DNA from: Blastobasis lacticolella
Taxonomy: Eukaryota > Arthropoda > Insecta > Lepidoptera > Blastobasidae
Reading direction: 5' to 3'
DNA length: 64,000 bases
NCBI GenBank assembly: GCA_905147135.1
Contig: LR990043.1
Span: 7,661,057 to 7,725,056 of the forward strand
Shown here: positions 56,946-64,000 of the stretch, piece by piece
Layout: the number at the start of each line of letters is the position of its first letter
Numbering within the stretch: the first letter of the stretch is position 1
Translations under genes and position numbers: made by a program
Notes under the pieces: generated by a model
Databases searched by the model: none
Told to the model about the DNA's origin: nothing
What the model saw: the letters and a program-made list of their open reading frames with translations, nothing else

Positions 56946-58934
56946 TTACGTATCACCCTGTGCATCTTCATTGTTAACATCATTATCTTTGTTTAAGGCA
57001 TAATTTTCTTTAATTTTATTAAAAAATAGATTTTCTCGAATACAAGTCTGTTTAACATATGCTATTTCATCTGCATTCATTCCCTCTGGTAATACTAATT
57101 TACATAGATCAACATTTTCCTTGAAGTTTCGTATTAAATTATCAACTTCCTTTTTAAAATCTTCAGTCAAAAGAGCTACTGCTTTACCACATTTAGCTGA
57201 TAATAATTTTTCTTGATTGCATGATAGTCGAACTTTTTGTAACAATGCTATTTCTTCATCAATTTCTTTTTTATCTGGGCTAAGTTTTTTAGCTTGATTC
57301 AGTCTTCTTTCAGCCTCTTTATAGGAACCAATCATCCTTAGTGCTTTTGCATTCTGATACAATGCTTTACCATTGTTCCATAAAGCACTTAGCCTATTAA
57401 GTTCATTACATGCCACACAGGCTTTGAGGGGCTTTTTATTTTGATTATAACATATTGCTAAATTAATGTATATTTTTTTTAACATTTTCTCCTGTCTCTT
57501 CTCTTCATTCTCATCTGCTAATCGACAATTATGTAACATATATACACCTTTCTGAAACACTTGAATTGCAGCAGGAAAATTATTAGAGGAATAAAGCATT
57601 GTACCAGATGCATACAACAATTTGACTTCATGGAGAACTCTGTTAAATATATTTGGCTCCTTCAAATCAAGTTTCCTGAAACCAACATTAAATCTCACAT
57701 TTATATAGAGTTACTTTTCAGTAGATCTGTAAGAATGTCACATTAAACAAATGTCACATTAACTAATCATATACTGAAGAGTTTAATATTTGCCTACAGG
57801 CAGAATCTATAAGTAATGAATGAAGGGATAGATGTAATTTGTTTTCTGTACTGGGTCTCACCTCACACAACACATAAATGATGAGTGTGGACCAACTAAC
57901 TTATTTCATTTTGTTCTTGTAATTTGATTTTACATCTCAAAATGTAGCTTTTGATTTACCATATTTTTGGACTAGGACTTAAAACATAAAGAACAAAATA
58001 GTGTACCTACCCTTTTTTGGAGTTTATTATGCTTTTGATCAGTTTTACATAGAAAACACAATTGGCTTTAGGCTTTATTCGTGGAGGCACTCCAAGTTCC
58101 CCATACATGACCTGGTATGACAGAAGGAAGACTGACAATTCACCAACTAACATTGATTTTACAGCTGTTTGAAGTCCTGGAAGAAGCCCACTATCTTTGA
58201 GGTCTACTGCCTGTAAGTATAGAAATAAGAAACTATTATAAAAAAAAAAATTTTACGGTTTACAATTATGATGTTTATCGTAATAAGTACTAAATAGTAA
58301 TTGGTATTAATTTTACACGCCTAATGTTTTACTGTGTACCAAACTCACCAATGGTTTGGCAGGTGTTCTAATTTCAAATGGTTCTGGTTCATTTTCCCAA
58401 TATCCAGAATAAGCAATGCTTAGTGTGCAGTCTTCTTCAGGAAGGAACCCTCCACCTTCTTCAATTATACGTTTCTTTATATATCCCTCTGTATCAATCT
58501 TCACCATATCTTTTTCAAATTCAGCAAATGACTTCACAGATTTACCTATAAAGTCAGTACTATCACTACACAGTTTCTCATGTTCTTCGTGCACATCTGC
58601 ATCATCATATACCTCATTGAGGCGTAGAATTGAACCAGTCGTTAGAACTTCACTGAAACAAAAACAATGTAAGATGTACACAGCAAACTCGATTCTTTAA
58701 ACCCTTTGGTTTATTCAAATTCTTTTAGTAGGTACAGGTGTAAAAGAAAAGGCTACACAGGGGATTAAAGAAAAGTGACACATTCCGGTACAGCGCCTGT
58801 GTACCCTTTTATTTGTACTAGCGAGCTGCCCCGGCTTCGCGCGGGTGTTTTGGGTTCTTATATATATAGGGAAGAATAAAAACAAACCTTAGGTCTAATC
58901 CAGTTTCCAATGCGACACTTGGTTTGGAATTCAT
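56946..58934 (-). CDS. shu: Shutdown/FKBP6-like FKBP-TPR co-chaperone (piRNA pathway), four exons
   Basis: Exons on the minus strand are 58934-58888, 58652-58349, 58210-58011 and 57675-56946. All junctions are GT/AG and the phases agree (2, 0, 2), giving 426 aa from the ATG at 58934. Residues about 65-180 form an FKBP-type fold: YSGYWE, PFE, LLPGLQTAV and YGELGVPPRIKPKA are visible. Residues about 203-317 carry three TPR helical pairs, and a charged tail follows. The order FKBP then TPR and the length fit insect Shutdown (about 450 aa in Drosophila). Family knowledge: Shutdown binds Hsp90 through its TPRs and is needed for loading PIWI proteins with piRNA in germ cells. Two usual FKBP pocket residues look changed (Asp to Glu in PFE, Trp to Leu in LLPGL), so peptidyl-prolyl isomerase activity is probably weak or absent. 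The acceptor of the last exon is the least certain: an AG 17 bases upstream would keep the same frame. FKBP4/5-like proteins are the alternative, but the single FKBP domain argues against them. Confidence 0.85.
58815..58860 (-). mobile_element. Helitron-like end fragment beside shu exon 1
   Basis: actagcgagctgccccggct, tcgcgcgggt: an inverted Helitron-type 3' end located in shu intron 1, about 30 bases from the exon 1 donor. Confidence 0.45.
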
Positions 58935-59251
58935 AATTATCGTAGCATAACACAGAAAACGTGTTACTACACTGTATGTGCACTGTATTTTTACGCTGCA
59001 ATCTATGTGTTCTATGTTAATTATAAGCCAACTCAGGAATTATGCACGACATCGGCTTGTCAAAATTATAGTACTTTGGGAAAAGCTATGGTATGGTACA
59101 GCAGGGATGTTATAAGCCAACCATGGACTTACTACCCAAAGGGACTGCTTTGACTAAAACCGGGCAGAGCGAGAGTCACCATCGATAGTCCTTTGTCCCT
59201 TTCTAACAGTGTAAACACAATGTTAATGGCATAATCACCGTCATTCTAAAG

Positions 59252-59662
59252 GAGCAGTTTTCCAATAGGTATCTAAAGCATTCCTTACCACTCACTAGAT
59301 GGCGCCACGACAATTTTGGTAATTGATGATCGCTTGAAATAGGTTCTTAGCAAACAGGATATAAACACTGGGTACGTTGTATTGGATAATATTGTGTTTG
59401 TCAATAGTTTTCAACCATTTTAGTGGTTGTAATAATAATGGAACATAGAGCCTATTCATAAAAAAATGTCTTTGTTCATTTCATATAACCTTTAATAGTT
59501 ATGTTTATATTAATAAACATTTTATTTTTAAGTTTAGTATTAGTTGGCTGCATGAAATCACTGCCACCATCATACAGATTATAAAAAGATTACCAAAATT
59601 GTAGGAGCGCCATCTCTTGATGCTTTTTGAAACCAATTTTCAATACCTACTGGAAAACTCTC
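59252..59662. mobile_element. MITE family M1, copy 3, nested in a foldback element
   Basis: Has the same ends as 13226-13637. It interrupts the left arm of the larger inverted-repeat element 59122-60675. Confidence 0.75.
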
Positions 59663-59869
59663 ATTGACAAGTGTCATGTTTGGTGTTGCCATTATTGGAG
59701 AAATATATTTAACGTGAATTTGGTATTATTATGAGGTAATCCGTACAATCCGAAAAGTAGTTGTCAAAATACCTTTTGATCTACTGAACGTTTCTCCGAC
59801 AAACGTCGAGTCGACATACTTATTAACCTACGACTTTTTGTTCCACAAAATAGATAAAAGAGTTCGGTA

Positions 59870-60440
59870 ACGATTTATCCTACAACACTAGTTTCTAAAG
59901 AGAAGTGATAGTACTCGTCGATATCTACATTTCGGGTGACAGCTGTCAAACTTAAATATGTTATAACTCGGAACCCATTGGTTCTAGAACACTAGTTTCT
60001 TAAGAGATATGATAGTACTCGTCGAGATCTGTCATCGAACTGTCATAGAACTGTCATCCGAAATGTAGATCTCGATGAGTACTATCGTATTGCTTTAGCA
60101 ACTAGTGTTATAGCACCAATAGTTTAGGAGTTATTTCAGTTTAAAGTTTGACAGCGGTCATTCGAAATGTAGATTTCAACAAGTACTATCATTTCTCTCA
60201 AGAAACTAGTGTTTTAGGACCAATGGGTACCGAGTTATAAAAGATTTAACTTTGACAGCTGTCATACGAAATGATGATCTCGAGGAGTTCTATCATTTCA
60301 CTCTAGGAACTAGTGTTTTAGGACCAATGGGTACCGAGTTATAAAAGATTTAACTTTGACAGCTGTCATACGAAATAATGATCTCGAGGAGTGCTATCAT
60401 TTCATTCTAGGAACTAGTGTTCTAGGGCCAATAGTTTCCG
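59870..60440. repeat. Internal satellite-like units of the foldback element
   Basis: Units with gtgatagtactcgtcgatat (inverted set, about 59890-60050) and gagtactatcgtattgc, gacagctgtcatacgaaat, aactagtgttttaggaccaa (direct set, about 60060-60440). The two last direct units are almost identical. Confidence 0.65.
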
Positions 60441-60828
60441 AGTAGCAGGGTAAGCTTGGGCTGGACCCTGGTGAAAACATGACCTTCAGATTGCACCAGG
60501 TCCAGCTCTGCCTGGCCCTGAGGTCAGTGTCCGCGCCAAATAATAAAAGTAATTCGGAATTTACATCAACAATGGTGGCAACACTAGAAAGGGACACAGG
60601 ACTATCGATGGTGACTCTCGCTCTGCCCGGTTTTAGTCAAAGCAGTGCGCAGTCCCTTTGGGTAGTAAGTCCATGAAGCCAACACAGGTATTATGGCATT
60701 AGCTTGTCAAAAATATGGTACTTTGGGAAAAAATATGGTAGAGTTTCTAAAAGCGTCTTACACAAATATTATTTGGTCTGAGATATTATCACAACTTTTG
60801 ATCTCCGTCAAATAGGTGATGCAAAATT

Positions 60829-61421
60829 TTTATAACCTTGTCTAAAATAGGATGATAATTTTGACAATTCAGAGTAGGGATGGGGTAATGTAAAATCGTT
60901 AATGAATCTATTCGATTATCATTCTCATAGAACTTGGAATCGATAGTTGCATGGGTATTCAGTACATGTTATACAAAATAAACTATTTATTTTCTTTTGA
61001 AATAATAATTTATTAATACGACATTAAAAACCCTTCCACAACGACGATTTCGACCCGTGCGTATCACTATTCGGTCAGTCATCCTATTACGTAGAATACG
61101 CGCGACTCAAATTCGTTGTTGTAAAAGGTCTCTTAGGGTGAAATCCAAACAAGGAATAAGAGTTTAGTTACAAAAAATAATAAGGTTACCTAAATATTAA
61201 TTTTAAATACTCAATTTGTTATATCAATACCGATTTTCGATTGTCTGTTGTTATTCGTTATTTGTGACACTTCACTAAAGGGGCGGGGCCTGTCTATGAA
61301 GTACGACATTTTCCGTAGTACATTTACCGAAAAAAAAACCATGAAACTTCATAGGCGTGCGCCAAAAACCAACAATTTGTGAGCTGTCAAAATTATCATC
61401 CTATTTTAGACAAGGTATAAA
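60829..61421. mobile_element. TIR element of about 590 bp
   Basis: ataaccttgtctaaaatagg, atgataattttgac at 60832-60865 is inverted at 61384-61418 (gtcaaaattatcatcctatt, ttagacaaggt). The repeats are nearly perfect over about 38 bp. No transposase ORF inside. Confidence 0.75.
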
Positions 61422-62589
61422 TGTGATTATGTATTACGAAATTTCGTCCCGGTGAAGCAAGCAAGAGGGATGCAAAATAAACTGGCTGGGTGGAAGTGGG
61501 ACCATAAAGTTAGTACCTATGAGTAACCGAAACTCAAATAGAGATAGCTTTCATGGGTACTTTATCTCGCTCTTACAAGTGACAGCAGCGAGCGAAATGT
61601 AGTCATGGCAAGCTGGAAAGATGTAAATTTATGAAATTATGGTACTTTTGCGTACCATAATGGAAGTACTATGGTACACGAACACATGGAAAATGGTACA
61701 TGTACCATAATTATGGTACGTATAACATATCCTTGATCCTAGTATAACATCACTGGTGGCGCGAGCGCCGCGAGCCAAAGTCAAACCAAAGAGGATTGAA
61801 ACATTTACGTCAAACATGCTTTTTTTGGCATTGGCAACTTATAATGCAGCGATTACACGCATCCTAATCACGCACCCTACGTAGTTGGAACTCCTCCCCC
61901 CTCTGTCTTGGGGTTTGAGTTGGCAAACATTTCCGAAAAAAGCAATCAGCATAAAATACGTGGTAAGAATCAAATAATTTTAAAGAATTATATTTTAATA
62001 TTGATTGGTATTTTAAAATAGATTTTTTTATACTTTGTGATTAGCCTGTACTGAGTACGTATATGTCCTAAGATCCTCCATATATCACACGGTCTGTAAG
62101 TGAGCCGCCGTTGGTGGAATGGGTGTGATACCCCAGATGCCTCTAGCCTCACCTCTGCAAGAGGTAAAAGGGTTTGAAGATCCACCTTGGTAAGTCGTAT
62201 AAACATCTTAGCGTACTTACCACCTCTATCCCATCATTAATGCCCATTCCCACAGTCACATCCCCAATTGTGGCTTCTGTAAAATCTTTTTGGGGACGAG
62301 TCTCTCAATTTATACTTAGTACCTACCCGCATTATGAAGACGATTCCCCGTGTTGCGAGGAGGTCTGTAGCTCAAGCTATTGCGGATATCCTGCGGGTTT
62401 CTGCGACCTGCAGAGCTGAGAGCATCTCACCTTCACTTATCGCGTTCTAGATGTTAAAGATTCCGGCCTTATTAAATTTCAAAAGTCTCTTACATTCTCT
62501 AAAAAAAAACAATTGTTTACACCCTCTCCCTTTAGATTTCTTTAATTTCAATAGATTATAACATTTTAATAATATATTTCAACATGTAG
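61422..62589. other. Intergenic
   Basis: 61615-61720 repeats the motif atggtac several times in both orientations (gtaccataatggaagtacta, tgtaccataattatggtacg). No gene seen. Confidence 0.4.
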
Positions 62590-63560
62590 AGAGCAAAGTA
62601 GGTGTGGTGACATTAAAGGGGCTGTCCGTACTCTTTTCTCCAGTGATGCGATCGCCCCAGACACGCCCGAGACGCTGGCTGCCCTCCATGGCAAACATTC
62701 ACAATCTTCAACAGGGCTTCCATTACCAGACGCCCCCGACGCGCGACGCCTCGGGTTCTCCGCTACAGTGTCCGCCGATGCCATTTTTTCATTCCCAACT
62801 GGCTCGACAGGCGGCATGGATGGCCTATCTCCGCAGCACTTTAAAAAACCTTTGCAGAGATAAAGCTGAGCGTAATCTGTTGGACTCACTTACGGGGCGA
62901 CTACCTATCACATGCAGCATGTGTAATGCACGCTCACTTAAAAGTTTGTCTGGCGGTGGCGTGGGGGCCGGGCCGCTCTTTTACCTCAAATATGGTTAAT
63001 TTGGACGATGGCTGGGCCCTGCGGTATACTCGTGAACGGGTGCTGCCTTGGTCAGTCCGGCTTACTCTTGCTGTAGTTTTAGGTGGTTTTTCTTAATTAT
63101 ACTAGACATACCTATATAATATATGTCGAGCTCCGGTCCGGCTCTGCCTGGCATTGTCGGGCACGGTCCGGTCGTGGTTGGCGTGGGTTTGCTGCGGTCA
63201 TAGGGCGGTCAGCGTGTCACTGTGTGTTTCCTTCCTACCCCTCTCCTTTTTGACGATTGAAAGAGATATTTAATGTCCTAATCGATCAAGATATTTCGTT
63301 TAATGCTGTAGGTAAAGAATTCCATCATAGATACCCTATACGGTGCCAAACTAATTGCCTTAAAGAAAAAAGACGGAGGCATCACCTACCGGGGCCTGGT
63401 AGCCAAACTATGCTGTAGGTTTTCGGTTTCCAGCTTGACAGATTACTTCCAGCCTATACAGCTCGGCTTTGGCTCCAAAGGGGGCTGCGAGGCCGCTGTT
63501 CATGCTCTTAGAACTTTTTTAGATTATTACGGCGGCGGTCCTGCTGAAGGTGGACATTAT
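62590..63560 (+). pseudogene. Broken LINE reverse transcriptase relic
   Basis: 62613-62850 translates as KGAVRTLFSSDAIAPDTPET, then FPTGSTGGMDGLSPQHFK, the start of a LINE reverse transcriptase. The frame then shifts at an A/T run. 63340-63530 continues with YGAKLIALKKKDGGITYRGL and LGFGSKGGCEAAVHALRTFL, further motifs of the same domain. The segment between (62960-63330) has no match and probably replaces the missing core. The element is decayed and not functional. Confidence 0.7.
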
Positions 63561-63564
63561 TTTT

Positions 63565-63975
63565 TTTTTATTACATTACTAGCCAGGCATTTGACCGCCA
63601 TTTCACCTGCTGGTAACTGACGATGCGGTCGATGATGGAGCATGCCTGTCTAGGAACAGCCTATTCACTCTAGCCTTGAAGGAATCCAGATTATATTAAT
63701 TAGGGAACACACTCGCATGCAACGCATTCCACTCCTTAGCCGTACGCATTATAAAAGTCGAGCCAAAGCGGCTTGTGCGGATAGTTGGAAGATCCACGAC
63801 ATAAGAATGAAGCGCTCGCCCGGATCGCGTCTCCCGATGGCGGAAAGGAGCCGGCGGAATGAGGTCGTGCAACTGCTTCGCACACTCTCCGAAGTGCAAG
63901 CTGTAGAAAACCGACAAACGCGCAACCCTACGCCGATGCTCGAGGCTCTGCAGCTTAGCCTCAATCAACTGCGGA
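63565..63975 (+). repeat. Dispersed repeat R2, longest copy
   Basis: A T-run is followed by cacctgctggtaactgacga, gcctattcactctagccttg, cactccttagccgtacgcat and tcgcgtctcccgatggcgga, then gctgtagaaaaccgacaaac. It seems to interrupt or follow the LINE relic at 62590-63560. Confidence 0.6.
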
Positions 63976-64000
63976 TCACAAATTAATCTCTTTGCACGTT

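Larger units (their letters stand above)
59122..60675. mobile_element. hAT-like foldback element with 8-bp target duplication
   Basis: The terminal repeats start CATGGACTTACTACCC at both ends and run about 85 bp (gccgggcag-type core aaccgggcagagcgagagtc). The flanks carry a perfect 8-bp duplication AAGCCAAC (59114-59121 and 60676-60683). The left arm is broken by MITE M1. The interior holds diverged units of about 120 bp around gacagctgtcatacgaaat and aactagtgttttaggaccaa. The first units are inverted relative to the later ones. No transposase ORF. Confidence 0.8.

Overview
The window looks like nuclear DNA of a moth or butterfly (Lepidoptera). It is AT-rich and intron-bearing. It is packed with short dispersed repeats of lepidopteran type: tRNA-headed SINEs, non-LTR 3' tails ending in (TGATGATGATGG)-like runs, small TIR elements and Helitron ends with CTAG-T termini. 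The host genes have insect-type products. There are no operons, ribosome binding sites or CRISPR arrays. Calls rest on reading the sequence and on family knowledge; no searches were run.

Layout. Positions 1-33,800 form a gene desert in which I can support no host gene. It holds repeats, MITEs (including a 780-bp tandem duplication carrying one), palindromic elements, a Helitron with an 11-bp minisatellite, and a few GC-rich islands that could be promoters or regulatory DNA. From about 33,830 to 38,993 lies a nearly intact non-LTR retrotransposon (CR1/Jockey-like group) with ORF1 and ORF2 both open. Its ORF1 stop is followed in the same frame by 172 open codons that reach into ORF2.

From 41,277 to 44,388 (minus strand) I reconstruct a complete four-exon gene for a 170-residue four-pass membrane protein with a Cys-rich N-terminus (DUF4728/LAPTM-like). 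A hAT-type element with a perfect 8-bp target duplication sits in its first intron, nine bases from the exon 1 splice donor. Its third exon is present again, base for base, 4.3 kb upstream of exon 3.

From 50,450 to 53,810 (plus) is prohibitin 1 in five coding exons (274 aa), with inverted-repeat elements in its introns. From 56,946 to 58,934 (minus) is a four-exon gene for a 426-residue FKBP-TPR protein matching Shutdown/FKBP6, the Hsp90 co-chaperone of the piRNA pathway. Beyond it are a hAT-like foldback element with a nested MITE, another TIR element, and relics of a second LINE type up to the end.

The three host genes do not form a known functional cluster: one is mitochondrial, one is a membrane protein, and one acts in transposon silencing. 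A recurrent oddity is a set of perfect 19-25 bp inverted repeats with 3-7 nt loops, including two side by side that share the loop TACT. They look like products of local template switching.
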